Origin: Streptomyces roseoviridis
GTDB taxonomy: Bacteria > Actinomycetota > Actinomycetes > Streptomycetales > Streptomycetaceae
NCBI RefSeq assembly: GCF_039535235.1
Contig: NZ_BAAAWU010000001.1
Coordinates: forward strand, 2,108,001 to 2,172,000
Reading direction: 5' to 3'
Length of the DNA stretch: 64,000 bases
Shown piece by piece: positions 14,513 to 22,973 of this stretch. Positions within the stretch are counted from its first letter, which is position 1; each line of letters opens with the position of its first letter. Under the pieces are notes generated by a model that saw only the letters and a program-made list of their open reading frames with translations, made no database searches and was not told the DNA's origin. A program made the translations under genes and the position numbers.

Positions 14513-15613
14513 TTACTTCCGCCCGCCGCCCAGCTCGTGCATCCAGCCGTGGACGTCCTCGGCCTTGCCCGTCTGGATGGCGAGCAGCGCCTCGCGCAGC
14601 TTCATCGTGACCTCGCCGGGCTGCCCGCCCGACTGCTGCCACTCGCCCCGGGCGGACTTGACCGTGCCGACCGGGGTGATGACGGCGGCGGTGCCGCAGG
14701 CGAAGACCTCGGTGAGGCTGCCGTTCTCGGTGTCCTGCTGCCACTGGTCGATGGAGACGCGGGCCTCCTCGGCCTCGTAGCCGAGGTCCCGGGCGACCTG
14801 GAGCAGGGAGTCGCGGGTGATGCCCTCCAGGATGGAGCCGCTGAGCGTCGGCGTGACGATCTTGTTCCCGTACACGAAGTACAGGTTCATGCCGCCGAGC
14901 TCCTCGACCCACTTGTGCTCGACCGCGTCGAGGTAGCAGACCTGGTCGCAGCCCTTGGCCGCCGCCTCCGCCTGGGCGAGCAGCGAGGCCGCGTAGTTGC
15001 CCCCGGTCTTGGCGTCGCCCATGCCGCCCGGGACGGCGCGGACGCGGTCCTCGGAGGCCCAGATGGAGACGGGCTTCACGCCGCCGGGGAAGTACGGTCC
15101 GGCCGGGGAGGCGATGACGACGAAGAGGTACTCGTTGGCCGGACGGACACCGAGGCCGACCTCGGTGGCGATCATGAACGGACGCAGGTAGAGCGACGCC
15201 TCGCCGCCGTGCGCCGGCACCCACGCCTCGTCCTGGCGGACGAGGACGTCACAGGCCTCGATGAAGGTCTCGACCGGCAGCTCGGGCATGCCGAGCCGGT
15301 GCGCCGAGCGCTGGAAGCGGCGGGCGTTGGCGTCCGGGCGGAAGCTGGCGACGGAACCGTCGGGGCGGCGGTATGCCTTCAGGCCCTCGAAGATCTCCTG
15401 CGCGTAGTGCAGGACGTTGGTCGCCGGGTCGAGCGAGAGCGGGCCGTACGGCACGAGCTCGCCGTCGTGCCAGCCGCGGCCCTCCGTCCAGCGGATGATG
15501 ACCATGTGGTCGGTGAAGTGCCGGCCGAATCCCGGGTTGGCCAGGATCGCCTCGCGCTCCGCGTCGGACAGCGGGCTGGAGGAGGGCTTGAGCTCGATGG
15601 TGGGCGTCGTCAT
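14513..15613 (-). CDS. ilvE: Branched-chain amino-acid aminotransferase
   Basis: Transfers the amino group between glutamate and the branched-chain 2-oxo acids, the last step to Val, Leu and Ile. The 366-residue fold-type IV enzyme shows [20 protein letters not shown], the PLP-lysine region [17 protein letters not shown] (about residue 203), [17 protein letters not shown] and the phosphate-binding [15 protein letters not shown]. The ATG at 15613 has GAAGGA upstream. It lies downstream of leuB on the same strand, but a strong terminator between them and a -10-like GATAAT indicate a separate transcript. It converges on the permease gene with only four bases between stops. Confidence 0.95.
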   Translation of the reverse strand: MTTPTIELKPSSSPLSDAEREAILANPGFGRHFTDHMVIIRWTEGRGWHDGELVPYGPLSLDPATNVLHYAQEIFEGLKAYRRPDGSVASFRPDANARRFQRSAHRLGMPELPVETFIEACDVLVRQDEAWVPAHGGEASLYLRPFMIATEVGLGVRPANEYLFVVIASPAGPYFPGGVKPVSIWASEDRVRAVPGGMGDAKTGGNYAASLLAQAEAAAKGCDQVCYLDAVEHKWVEELGGMNLYFVYGNKIVTPTLSGSILEGITRDSLLQVARDLGYEAEEARVSIDQWQQDTENGSLTEVFACGTAAVITPVGTVKSARGEWQQSGGQPGEVTMKLREALLAIQTGKAEDVHGWMHELGGGRK

Positions 15614-15724
15614 GAGTGCTTGTCCTTCACCGGTTGTTGGGTCGGACCGCGCCCACGCCGCTCCGCAGTCACGCCGTACTGCTAGGACGTCCGAGCTTTC
15701 CCGCATGCCGCGGCCCCACGTTCG

Positions 15725-15753
15725 ATTATCGCTCGTGGGGACCGGTGCACGAA
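15725..15753 (-). promoter_or_regulatory. Possible ilvE promoter (-10 GATAAT)
   Basis: On the minus strand GATAAT (15730-15725) is the best -10-like hexamer between leuB and ilvE, with a weak TTCGTG 17 bases upstream. It would give a leader of about 105 bases. I saw no leader peptide or attenuator there. Confidence 0.3.
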
Positions 15754-15806
15754 ACGGTGTGTACGCGGTCCAGGGTTCGATGGTGGCACCCTGCGACCGC
15801 ATAGGT

Positions 15807-15841
15807 ACAGCCGCCGGGTGCTGGTGCGACCCGGCGGCTGT
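15807..15841 (-). terminator. Perfect 13-bp hairpin terminator after leuB
   Basis: ACAGCCGCCGGGT and ACCCGGCGGCTGT flank a 9-base loop, starting 21 bases past the leuB stop. The stem is perfect and very GC rich, without a T-tract. Confidence 0.8.
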
Positions 15842-15862
15842 GTGGAGGTTCAGTCCGGCGGG

Positions 15863-16912
15863 TCAGCTCGCTACGCGTACCGCGAGCGCGTCGCCGATCT
15901 CGTCCGTCGTGCGGGCTGCCTTCTCGGCGTCTCCGCGCTCGGAGAGGTCCGCTGCGACCGCCGCCTCGATCCGCGCGGCCCCGGCCTCGTAGCCGAGGTG
16001 GCGCAGGAGCAGGGCGACGGACAGGACGGTGGCCGTCGGGTCGGCCTTGCCCTGGCCCGCGATGTCCGGCGCGGAGCCGTGGACCGGCTCGAACATGGAC
16101 GGGAACTCGCCGCTGGGGTTGATGTTGCCCGAGGCGGCGACGCCGATGCCGCCGGAGACGGCCGCGGCGAGGTCGGTGATGATGTCGCCGAAGAGGTTGT
16201 CGGTGACGATGACGTCGAAGCGGGCCGGGTCGGTGACGAGGAAGATCGTCGCCGCGTCGACGTGCAGGTAGTCGGTGGTGACCTCGGGGAACTCGGCCGC
16301 GACCTTGGCGAAGACGTTCGTCCAGAGGTGACCCGCGAAGGTCAGGACGTTGTTCTTGTGGACCAGCGTCAGCTTCTTGCGGGGCCGGGCCTGGGCGCGG
16401 GCGAAGGCGTCGCGGACGACGCGCTCGACACCGTAGGCCGTGTTCACGGAGACCTCGGTGGCGACCTCGTGCTCGGTGCCCTTGCGGATGGTGCCGCCGT
16501 TGCCGGTGTACGGGCCCTCGGTGCCCTCGCGGACGACGACGAAGTCGATCTCGGGCTGGCCGGCGAGCGGGGTGGCGACGCCGGGGAGCAGCTTCGAGGG
16601 GCGCAGGTTGACGTGGTGGTCGAAGGCGAAGCGCAGCTTCAGGAGGAAGCCCCGCTCCAGGACGCCGGACGGGACCGACGGGTCGCCGATCGCGCCGAGC
16701 AGGATCGCGTCGTGCTGCTTGAGGGCGTCGAGGTCGGCGTCGGTGAGGGTCTCACCGGTCGCGTGGTAGCGCTTGGCGCCGAAGTCGTACTCCTTGGTCT
16801 CCAGCTTCACGTCCTCCGGAAGGACGGCCGAGAGGACCTTGAGGCCCTGGGCCACGACCTCCTGGCCGATGCCGTCGCCGGGGATGACTGCGAGATCGAT
16901 GCTGTGAGACAT
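15863..16912 (-). CDS. leuB: 3-Isopropylmalate dehydrogenase
   Basis: Oxidises and decarboxylates 3-isopropylmalate to 2-oxoisocaproate in leucine synthesis, and probably acts on 3-methylmalate from the citramalate route. The 349-residue protein has the family start [15 protein letters not shown], the [11 protein letters not shown] substrate loop, [10 protein letters not shown], the metal/NAD region [15 protein letters not shown] and [14 protein letters not shown]. The start is the ATG at 16912. A perfect TAGGGT -10 lies six bases before it and there is no ribosome site, so it is probably translated from a leaderless mRNA. A terminator follows. Confidence 0.96.
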   Translation of the reverse strand: MSHSIDLAVIPGDGIGQEVVAQGLKVLSAVLPEDVKLETKEYDFGAKRYHATGETLTDADLDALKQHDAILLGAIGDPSVPSGVLERGFLLKLRFAFDHHVNLRPSKLLPGVATPLAGQPEIDFVVVREGTEGPYTGNGGTIRKGTEHEVATEVSVNTAYGVERVVRDAFARAQARPRKKLTLVHKNNVLTFAGHLWTNVFAKVAAEFPEVTTDYLHVDAATIFLVTDPARFDVIVTDNLFGDIITDLAAAVSGGIGVAASGNINPSGEFPSMFEPVHGSAPDIAGQGKADPTATVLSVALLLRHLGYEAGAARIEAAVAADLSERGDAEKAARTTDEIGDALAVRVAS

Positions 16913-16918
16913 GCCGGC

Positions 16919-16924
16919 ACCCTA
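16919..16924 (-). promoter_or_regulatory. -10 TAGGGT for leaderless leuB mRNA
   Basis: TAGGGT, then six bases (GCCGGC), then ATG at 16912. This is the typical geometry of a streptomycete leaderless transcript. The -35 is weak. Confidence 0.5.
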
Positions 16925-17035
16925 CTCTTCGTCCCATCGTCTGACACGTCATGTCCAGGATGCGGACGATCCTCCTGAACGGGGGTAGGCGCGCCGGACC
17001 GGGCCCCCGGGGTGCGGACGGCCGATGATGAAGCC

Positions 17036-17806
17036 ATGACGCGCACTTTCGAGGAACTCGTGGCGGAGGCGTCACAGGCACCGGTGGACGGCTGGGACTT
17101 CTCCTGGCTGGACGGGCGGGCGACCGAGCAGCGGCCGTCCTGGGGCTATCAGCGCCTCATCGGCGAGCGTCTGGCCGGTGTCCGGTCGTCGCTCGACGTC
17201 CAGACGGGTGGCGGCGAGGTGCTGGCGGGCGTGCCGGTGCTGCCGCCGACGGCGGCGGCGACCGAGTCCTGGCCGCCGAACGTGGCCCGGGCCACCTCGC
17301 TGCTGCACCCGCGGGGGGTCGTGGTGGTGGCCGACTCGGACGAGCCGCCGCTGCCGTTCGGCGACGGGGCCTTCGACCTGGTCACCAGCCGGCATCCGGC
17401 CACCGTGTGGTGGGAGGAGATCGCGCGGGTGCTGCGCCCCGCGGGCGTGTACCTCGCCCAGCACGTGGGGCCGGCCAGCGTGTGGGAGCTGGTCGAGTAC
17501 TTTCTGGGCCCGCAGCCGGACGCGGCCCGGCTGCGCCACCCGGACGACGAGGCCGCGGGGGCGCGGGCGGCCGGCCTGGAGGTGGTCGACCTGCGGGCGG
17601 AGCGGCTGCGGATGGAGTTCCACGACATCGGGGCCGTGGTGTGGTTCCTGCGCAAGGTGATCTGGATCGTGCCGGGCTTCACGGTGGAGGGGCACCTGCC
17701 GCGGCTGCGCGATCTGGACGCGCTCATCCGCGAGCGGGGGCCGTTCGTGGCGCACTCGGCCCGGACCCTGATCGAGGCGAGGAAGCCGGCGTCCGCCGCG
17801 CGGTGA
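17036..17806 (+). CDS. Class I SAM-dependent methyltransferase
   Basis: A 256-residue methyltransferase of unknown substrate. After an N-terminal cap (TRTFEELVAEASQAPVDGWD) the SAM fold appears: RSSLDVQTGGGEVLAGVP for motif I, a conserved ATESWPPNVARATSLL segment, PFGDGAFDLVTSRHPATVWW, and VLRPAGVYLAQHVGPASVWE as the post-motif strand. Small-molecule methyltransferases of this form, often called ubiE/COQ5-like, are common in Streptomyces. Motif I carries Gln-Thr-Gly-Gly-Gly. It stands alone between the divergent leuB and a convergent 43-residue gene. The ATG at 17036 was chosen because the residues before it do not match the family. Confidence 0.85.
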   Translation: MTRTFEELVAEASQAPVDGWDFSWLDGRATEQRPSWGYQRLIGERLAGVRSSLDVQTGGGEVLAGVPVLPPTAAATESWPPNVARATSLLHPRGVVVVADSDEPPLPFGDGAFDLVTSRHPATVWWEEIARVLRPAGVYLAQHVGPASVWELVEYFLGPQPDAARLRHPDDEAAGARAAGLEVVDLRAERLRMEFHDIGAVVWFLRKVIWIVPGFTVEGHLPRLRDLDALIRERGPFVAHSARTLIEARKPASAAR

Positions 17807-17865
17807 CCGGTGCGGGGGTCACCGCGGGGCGGGGCGCCGGGCGGCGCCTCGGGCGGGGGCTCGGC

Positions 17866-17997
17866 TCAGTGGCCCGTCGTGCCGCCGTTGTCGCGGCGGT
17901 CGAGGGCGCGCTGGAGGGCGGCGGCGGCGTTCTTGCGGGCGTCGTCGTTGGGACGGGCGGCGGCGTGGCGGATGCGACGGGCGGTCTGAGCGGCCAT
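17866..17997 (-). CDS. 43-residue basic Ala-rich protein
   Basis: The frame from ATG at 17997 encodes MAAQTARRIRHAAARPNDDA, continues with RKNAAAALQRALDRRDNGGT and ends TGH. An AAGGAG site lies 10 bases upstream. Such short basic proteins with two amphipathic helices recur in Streptomyces genomes and are annotated as hypothetical. The helix heptads (RKNAAAALQRALDRR) suggest a helix that could bind nucleic acid or a partner protein. It converges on the methyltransferase gene. Confidence 0.7.
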   Translation of the reverse strand: MAAQTARRIRHAAARPNDDARKNAAAALQRALDRRDNGGTTGH

Positions 17998-18212
17998 GAG
18001 GGATCGACTCCTTGAGATCAGCGTGATCGAAGGCGCCGGAAGGGGCGGGGAGCGCCGCCGCAGGGGTTGCCTGCTCGGGGAGGCGCGCTCTCGACCGCCC
18101 TGCGCTCGATGGAGCGGGACGTTCGGCTCCTACAAAGCTAGGACAGCCGACCCGATCTGTCTCCACAATTACTCGGACTTCCTACTATCTGAGACGACGA
18201 CGGGCCGCATAC

Positions 18213-18241
18213 CTACCTAGGTTGTCTTCCTACCTAGGTAG
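18213..18241. promoter_or_regulatory. Two CTACCTAGGT boxes before padR
   Basis: CTACCTAGGT at 18213-18222 and CTACCTAGGTAG at 18230-18241 each hold the palindrome ACCTAGGT and are 17 bases apart, just before the PadR start at 18257. This is a likely autorepressor site. The remainder of 18000-18256 holds the small gene's leader and no further gene that I can support. Confidence 0.6.
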
Positions 18242-18256
18242 TGATGGAATGCGGCC

Positions 18257-18595
18257 ATGGCCGCAGACCGCAGATCCAGCTGGCTCAAGGGAGTCCTCGA
18301 CCTGCTCGTCCTCTCCCGCCTGACCGACGGCGAGAGTTACGGGTACGAGATCGCCAAGTCGCTCGCCGCCGCGGGCGTCGGCGAGATCAAGGGCGGGACG
18401 CTGTATCCCGTACTGAACCGCCTGGAGGAGGCGGGTCTGCTTCAGGCCGAGTTCCGGGCCGCCGAGCGCGGTCCGGGGCGGCGCTACTACCGGCTCACCG
18501 ACGAGGGGCGTTCGCACCTCGCGGCCGAGGGCGAGGCCTGGCGGGAGTTCCACCGGGCCGTGACGACCACGCTGCACCCAGGGGGCAACGCATGA
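18257..18595 (+). CDS. PadR family transcriptional regulator
   Basis: A 112-residue winged-helix repressor: SSWLKGVLDLLVLSRLTDGE, SYGYEIAKSLAAAGVGEIKG, TLYPVLNRLEEAGLLQAEFR, and the wing GPGRRYYRLTDEGRSHLA. The short C-terminal helix for dimerisation is present. It ends by overlapping the next gene by four bases (ATGA). PadR genes coupled to a HAAS-domain membrane protein form a frequent pair in Gram-positive bacteria, in which PadR represses the pair and the membrane protein senses or relays a signal. Tandem ACCTAGGT palindromes lie at its promoter. Confidence 0.93.
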   Translation: MAADRRSSWLKGVLDLLVLSRLTDGESYGYEIAKSLAAAGVGEIKGGTLYPVLNRLEEAGLLQAEFRAAERGPGRRYYRLTDEGRSHLAAEGEAWREFHRAVTTTLHPGGNA

Positions 18596-19371
18596 CCGGT
18601 GACTTCTCGACCGGCGACTTCGGAACCGGGGACGCCGGGACCGGTGAGCGCGGGGCGCGCTACTTCGACGACCTGGCCGCGGCCCTGCGCGCGGCGGGCG
18701 TGCCGGAGGACGAGATCGGGGCCACCGTCTCCGACCTGCGCGGCCACGTCGCCGAATCCGGCACCACGCCGGAGGAGGAGTTCGGTCCCGTCGAGCGCTT
18801 CGCGGCCGGCCTCGGCGGCCTCGCCCCCGAGCCCGGGGAGCCGGACGCGGCGGCGGAGCGGTGGACCTGGACCGCGGACCTCTTCCACGACCGCCGGATG
18901 CTCGCGGTCCACGGCGACCAGGGCTGGGAGGTCGAGTCGCTGGACGCGCTCGGCCGGTTCGTCTGCCGGCGGGCGCCGGGGGCGGCCCTGCGCTGGGAGT
19001 ACCGCCGGGAGGTCATCGGCGGCCGCCGCCGCGCCCGGGTCCTCGACGAACTCTCGCCGGAGGGCTGGGAGCTGTGCGGCGAGTGGCTGGTGTACGGCTA
19101 CTTCAAGCGCCCCAAGGCGGCGACGGCCGGTCCCGCCGGGGCGCTGGACACGCTGCCGGCGACACCCCGGCGGTGGCTGTTCCTCAGCCGCCGGGGCAGG
19201 CTGGCGCTCGCCGCGTGGCTGGTGCTGGTGACCGGCTCGACGGCGGCGTTGTTCATCGGCGTGCTCGGCACGGCGGGGTTCGCGCTGACGCTGGGCCTGG
19301 GCTCGATGGTCTCGGCGCTGTACACCTCCCGCCTGGAGGCGGCCAGGGGTCCGGCCGGCCCCCGCTCCTGA
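18592..19371 (+). CDS. HAAS-type membrane protein coupled to PadR
   Basis: A 259-residue protein starting in the overlap ATGA. Its first 20 residues are repeats of (S/G)TGDF/GTGD. Residues 22-85 resemble the alpha-helical HAAS signalling domain found beside PadR (YFDDLAAALRAAGVPEDEIG, TVSDLRGHVAESG, EEEFGPVERFAAGLGGL). A middle soluble domain contains DQGWEVESLDALGRFVCRR and ELSPEGWELCGEWLVYGYF. Two C-terminal membrane helices follow (LALAAWLVLVTGSTAALFIG and VLGTAGFALTLGLGSMVSAL). I infer a membrane-tethered partner of PadR. The extended middle domain is larger than in the simplest pairs. Confidence 0.8.
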   Translation: MTGDFSTGDFGTGDAGTGERGARYFDDLAAALRAAGVPEDEIGATVSDLRGHVAESGTTPEEEFGPVERFAAGLGGLAPEPGEPDAAAERWTWTADLFHDRRMLAVHGDQGWEVESLDALGRFVCRRAPGAALRWEYRREVIGGRRRARVLDELSPEGWELCGEWLVYGYFKRPKAATAGPAGALDTLPATPRRWLFLSRRGRLALAAWLVLVTGSTAALFIGVLGTAGFALTLGLGSMVSALYTSRLEAARGPAGPRS

Positions 19372-19404
19372 CCGCCGTCGCCCACGGCCGCCGCGCGGCC
19401 CGCG

Positions 19405-19956
19405 TCACAGCACGTCGCCGTCGCGCCAGTCGAAGACCAGCGGCTCGTCGGGATCGGGCAGCGGACGGCCCGCGGCCGGCCGGAGGTAGGTCGAGTCCTC
19501 CTCGTCGGGGAGGCGGACGATCCCCCGCGGGCCGAGGGTCGCGATCCGCCCGGGCCAGAGCCGCCAGCCGCGGGCCGCGTAGAGGGCGGCCCCCTCGTCG
19601 GAGGCGCTGAGCGCGCCGAAGGCGTAGGCCCCGTCGATCGCCCGCTCCAGTTCGGCCATGACCCGTCCGCCGAGTCCCCGCCGCCGCAGCCCGGCGCGGA
19701 CGGCCACCCCTTCGACGTACCCGATCCGGTGCGAGCGCCCCCGGTGGAGCACCCGCCGCATGACGAGGGCGCCGTGGGCGACGGGCAGCCGGCGCTCGTC
19801 CTCGATCCAGACGTGCAGGCCGCCGAGGCCGTGGTCCCAGTCCTCGTCGGAGAAGTCCCCGCCGAAGGCACCGTCGAGCAGGTCGCGCAGGGCGCGCAGC
19901 CGGTCGGGGCCGAGTGCGTGGGTCGGCGCGCTCCTGAGGATCACCGTCTCCGTCAC
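19405..19956 (-). CDS. GNAT acetyltransferase, aminoglycoside 2'-N-acetyltransferase-like
   Basis: A 183-residue GNAT protein whose whole length follows AAC(2')-I enzymes: ALRDLLDGAFGGDFSDEDWD, HGLGGLHVWIEDERR, HRIGYVEGVAVRAGLRRRGL (acetyl-CoA loop RRRGLGGRV), YAFGALSASDEGAALYAARG and the C-terminal FDWRDGDVL. These acetylate the 2'-amino group of aminoglycosides such as gentamicin; actual substrate and resistance are untested. The GTG at 19956 was preferred because the codons upstream are themselves the GGGAGG ribosome site. An in-frame GTG at 19980 exists. It is divergent from a hydrolase with an inverted repeat between them. Confidence 0.82.
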   Translation of the reverse strand: MTETVILRSAPTHALGPDRLRALRDLLDGAFGGDFSDEDWDHGLGGLHVWIEDERRLPVAHGALVMRRVLHRGRSHRIGYVEGVAVRAGLRRRGLGGRVMAELERAIDGAYAFGALSASDEGAALYAARGWRLWPGRIATLGPRGIVRLPDEEDSTYLRPAAGRPLPDPDEPLVFDWRDGDVL

Positions 19957-19980
19957 CCCCTCAGTCTCCCTCCCCTCCAC

Positions 19981-20010
19981 CTAACCATCAACAAGTTATT
20001 GACTGGTTAG
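19981..20010. promoter_or_regulatory. Inverted repeat CTAACCA-N16-TGGTTAG between divergent genes
   Basis: Seven-base perfect arms flank TCAACAAGTTATTGAC, in which TCAA and TTGA form a second, inner pair of half-sites. The AT-rich element lies between the acetyltransferase and hydrolase starts. TTGACT at 19999-20004 could be a -35. It suits a TetR or MarR dimer controlling both genes. Confidence 0.5.
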
Positions 20011-20066
20011 GGAGTGATGCGCTTGACTCGCCCCACCAGTCACTTGCCTTTGAGGGGTTAGAGAAG

Positions 20067-20951
20067 ATGTCCGTGCTCCCGGTCCACCACCGCACCGTCA
20101 CCGTCCGCGGCCACGAGATCTTCTACCGGGAGGCGGGCCCGGCCGACGCGCCCGTACTGCTCCTGCTGCACGGCTTCCCGACCAGCTCGCACATGTTCCG
20201 CGACCTGATCCCCAGGCTGGCCGGCGCCTACCGGCTGATCGCCCCCGACCACCTCGGCTTCGGCCGCAGCGCCGCGCCCTCCGCCGCCGACGCCGACTAC
20301 ACCTTGGCCGAACTGGCCGCGCTCACCGACGACTTCACCGAGGCCCTCGGCCTCGACCGGTTCGCGCTCTACGTCCAGGACTACGGCGCCCCCATCGGCC
20401 TGCGCCTCGCCCTCGCCCACCCCGAGCGCGTCACCGCGATCGTCACCCAGAACGGCAACGCCTACGAGGAGGGGCTCGGCGCCGACGCCTGGGCCCCCGT
20501 CCTCGCCCTGATCGCCGAGCGCACCCCCGCGACCGAGGCCCCGGTCCGCGCGATCCGCTCCCTCGAGGGCATCCGGTGGCAGTACGAGACGGGCGTCCCC
20601 GCCGCCTACCGCGACCTGCTCAGCCCCGACGCCTGGCACCACGACGCGGCCCTCATGGCCCGCGAGGGCCAGGACGCGATCCAGCTGGACCTCATCGCCG
20701 ACTACGGCTCCAACATCGCCCTCTACCCGGCCTTCCAGGAGTACTTCCGCACCTCCCGGGTCCCGCTCCTCGCCGTCTGGGGCGAGGGCGACGAGATCTT
20801 CGTCCCGGCCGGCGCCGAAGCCTTCCGCCGCGACCTCCCGGACGCCGAGATCCACCTCCTGCCCACCGGCCACTTCGCCCTGGAGACCCACGCGCCGGCG
20901 ATCGCGGAGCTGATCGCCGGCTTCCTGGAGCGCCGGGTGGTCAGGCCGTAG
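20067..20951 (+). CDS. Alpha/beta hydrolase of the haloalkane dehalogenase/epoxide hydrolase type
   Basis: A 294-residue alpha/beta hydrolase. The oxyanion segment is LLLLHGFPTSSHMFRDLIPR. The nucleophile elbow is YVQDYGAPIGLRLA with Asp105, not Ser, as in haloalkane dehalogenases and epoxide hydrolases. The acid/His end is AVWGEGDEIFVPAGAEAF and LPTGHFALETHAPAIAEL. A cap domain lies between residues about 135 and 220. The Asp nucleophile means a covalent alkyl-enzyme mechanism. The substrate is unknown. It diverges from the AAC(2')-like gene, with a palindromic element between them, and overlaps a convergent 78-residue gene by 11 bases. Confidence 0.88.
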   Translation: MSVLPVHHRTVTVRGHEIFYREAGPADAPVLLLLHGFPTSSHMFRDLIPRLAGAYRLIAPDHLGFGRSAAPSAADADYTLAELAALTDDFTEALGLDRFALYVQDYGAPIGLRLALAHPERVTAIVTQNGNAYEEGLGADAWAPVLALIAERTPATEAPVRAIRSLEGIRWQYETGVPAAYRDLLSPDAWHHDAALMAREGQDAIQLDLIADYGSNIALYPAFQEYFRTSRVPLLAVWGEGDEIFVPAGAEAFRRDLPDAEIHLLPTGHFALETHAPAIAELIAGFLERRVVRP

Positions 20952-21177
20952 CGTCCTCCAGCCGGCGCACCACACGCTCCACCCAGCCCGTGAACTCAGC
21001 ACGGCCGGGGGCCTCGCCGCCGCACAGGGCCGCGACCTGCGCGTCCGTCATCCGGTCCGGTCCCGCTTCGGTGAGCAGCCGGTGCAGCTCCCTCATCACC
21101 GAGGTCAGCCGCTGCGCGTCGGGGTGGTCGATCGCGTCGACCCCGTGTCCGGGGCCGAGAGTCGTCGAACCGGGCAT
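20941..21177 (-). CDS. Small hypothetical protein (78 aa)
   Basis: From ATG at 21177, with GAGGAG seven bases upstream, the frame encodes a 78-residue acidic helical protein (DAQRLTSVMRELHRLLTEAG, TDAQVAALCGG, AEFTGWVERVVRRLEDATA). No family recognised. It ends 11 bases inside the convergent hydrolase gene. The good ribosome site and codon usage support it as real. Confidence 0.6.
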   Translation of the reverse strand: MPGSTTLGPGHGVDAIDHPDAQRLTSVMRELHRLLTEAGPDRMTDAQVAALCGGEAPGRAEFTGWVERVVRRLEDATA

Positions 21178-21308
21178 GTCACATCTCCTCGCCGAGCCGG
21201 CCCCCTCCACAGCAGCCTAAGCCCGTCGCATGAGAACCGCCCCCGTCCTCGGTTGGGGGACCGGGGAGGGGGGCGGTGATCAGGGGCCGCTCGCGCGGCG
21301 GGCGGGCG

Positions 21309-22940
21309 TCAGCCCATGTGCGGGTAGCCGTACTCCGTCGGCGGGACCAGCGTCTCCTTGATGGCGCGGGTCAGCGTCCAGCGCATCAGGTTCTGCGGGG
21401 CGCCGGCCTTGTCGTTGGTGCCGGAGGCACGGCCGCCGCCGAAGGGCTGCTGGCCGACGACGGCGCCGGTCGACTTGTCGTTGATGTAGAAGTTGCCGGC
21501 CGCGAAGCGCAGCTTCTCCATGGTGTACGCGGCGGCCGCGCGGTCATTGGAGATCACCGAGCCGGTGAGGGCGTAGTCCGAGACCGACTCCATCTGGGTC
21601 AGCATCTCGTCGTACTTCTCGTCCTCGTACACGTACACCGCGAGGATCGGGCCGAAGTACTCGGTCGTGAAGACCTCGTTCTCCGGGTCGGTGCACTCGA
21701 TGACGGTCGGGCGGACGAACCAGCCCTCGGAGTCGTCGTAGGTGCCGCCGGCGACGATGGTGCAGCTCGGGTCGGCCTTGGCGCGGTCGATGGCGGCCTT
21801 GTTCTTGGCGAAGGCACGCTCGTCGATGACGGCGCCGATGAAGTTCGACAGGTCGGTGACGTCACCCATGCGGATGCCGTCGACCTCGGTCGCGAACTCC
21901 TCCTTGAAACCGTCGTTCCAGATGGAGGCCGGGATGTACGCGCGCGAGGAGGCGGAGCACTTCTGGCCCTGGAACTCGAAGGAGCCGCGGGTCAGCGCGG
22001 TCTTCAGGACGGCGCGGTCGGCGCTCGGGTGGGCGACGACGAAGTCCTTGCCGCCGGTCTCGCCCACGATCCGCGGGTAGGAGCGGTACTTCTCGATGTT
22101 GTTGCCGACCGTCTTCCACAGGTGCTGGAAGGTCTTGGTCGAGCCGGTGAAGTGGATGCCGGCCAGGTCGGGGTGGTTCAGGGCCACCTCGGAGACGGCG
22201 ATGCCGTCGCCGGTCACCAGGTTGATGACGCCCTTCGGCAGGCCGGCCTCCTCCAGGAGCTCCATGAGGAGCACGGCGGAGTGGGTCTGGGTCGGGGACG
22301 GCTTCCAGACCACCACGTTGCCCATGAGGGCGGGGGCGGTGGGCAGGTTGCCCGCGATGGCCGTGAAGTTGAACGGCGTGATCGCGTAGACGAAGCCCTC
22401 CAGCGGGCGGTGGTCCAGGCGGTTCCACACGCCCGGGGAGTTCGCCGGCGGCTGCTCGGCCAGGATCTGGCGGGCGTAGGCCACGTTGAAGCGCCAGAAG
22501 TCGACGAGCTCGCACGGGGTGTCGATCTCGGCCTGCTGGGCGGTCTTGGACTGGCCGAGCATGGTGGACGCGGCCAGCGTCTCGCGCCACGGGCCGGCGA
22601 GCAGCTCGGCGGCCCGCAGGATGATCGCGGCGCGGTCGTCGAAGGACATCGCGCGCCAGGCCGGGGCGGCGGCCAGGGCGGCGTCGATGGCGTCCTGGGC
22701 GTCCTGCTCGGTGGCGCCCCGGAAGGTGCCGATGACGGACTTGTGGTTGTGCGGCTGGACGACCTTGAACTCGTCGCCGCCGCCCATGCGCTTCACGCCG
22801 CCGATGGTCATCGGCAGCTCGCGCGGGTTGTCGGCCAGCTCCTTGAGCTTGGCCTCCAGACGGGCGCGCTCGGGCGAGCCGGGGGCGTAGCTGTGCACCG
22901 GCTCGTTGACCGGAGCGGGGACCTGGGTCACAGCGTCCAT
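21309..22940 (-). CDS. pruA: L-glutamate gamma-semialdehyde dehydrogenase (1-pyrroline-5-carboxylate dehydrogenase)
   Basis: Oxidises glutamate semialdehyde to glutamate with NAD, the second step of proline use. The 543-residue aldehyde dehydrogenase shows the N-terminal NEPVHSYAPGSPERARLEAK typical of the single-function P5CDH group, FVYAITPFNFTAIAGNLPTA, VVWKPSPTQTHSAVLLMELL, the catalytic Glu in IVGETGGKDFVVAHPSA, the catalytic Cys in FEFQGQKCSASSRAYIP, and EVFTTEYFGPILAVYVYE. It starts 33 bases after the proline dehydrogenase stop, with GAAGGAG upstream, so the two form an operon transcribed away from the PucR regulator. Confidence 0.96.
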   Translation of the reverse strand: MDAVTQVPAPVNEPVHSYAPGSPERARLEAKLKELADNPRELPMTIGGVKRMGGGDEFKVVQPHNHKSVIGTFRGATEQDAQDAIDAALAAAPAWRAMSFDDRAAIILRAAELLAGPWRETLAASTMLGQSKTAQQAEIDTPCELVDFWRFNVAYARQILAEQPPANSPGVWNRLDHRPLEGFVYAITPFNFTAIAGNLPTAPALMGNVVVWKPSPTQTHSAVLLMELLEEAGLPKGVINLVTGDGIAVSEVALNHPDLAGIHFTGSTKTFQHLWKTVGNNIEKYRSYPRIVGETGGKDFVVAHPSADRAVLKTALTRGSFEFQGQKCSASSRAYIPASIWNDGFKEEFATEVDGIRMGDVTDLSNFIGAVIDERAFAKNKAAIDRAKADPSCTIVAGGTYDDSEGWFVRPTVIECTDPENEVFTTEYFGPILAVYVYEDEKYDEMLTQMESVSDYALTGSVISNDRAAAAYTMEKLRFAAGNFYINDKSTGAVVGQQPFGGGRASGTNDKAGAPQNLMRWTLTRAIKETLVPPTEYGYPHMG

Positions 22941-22973
22941 GGGTCTCGTGACTCCTTCGGAGGGGTGGTGGGC

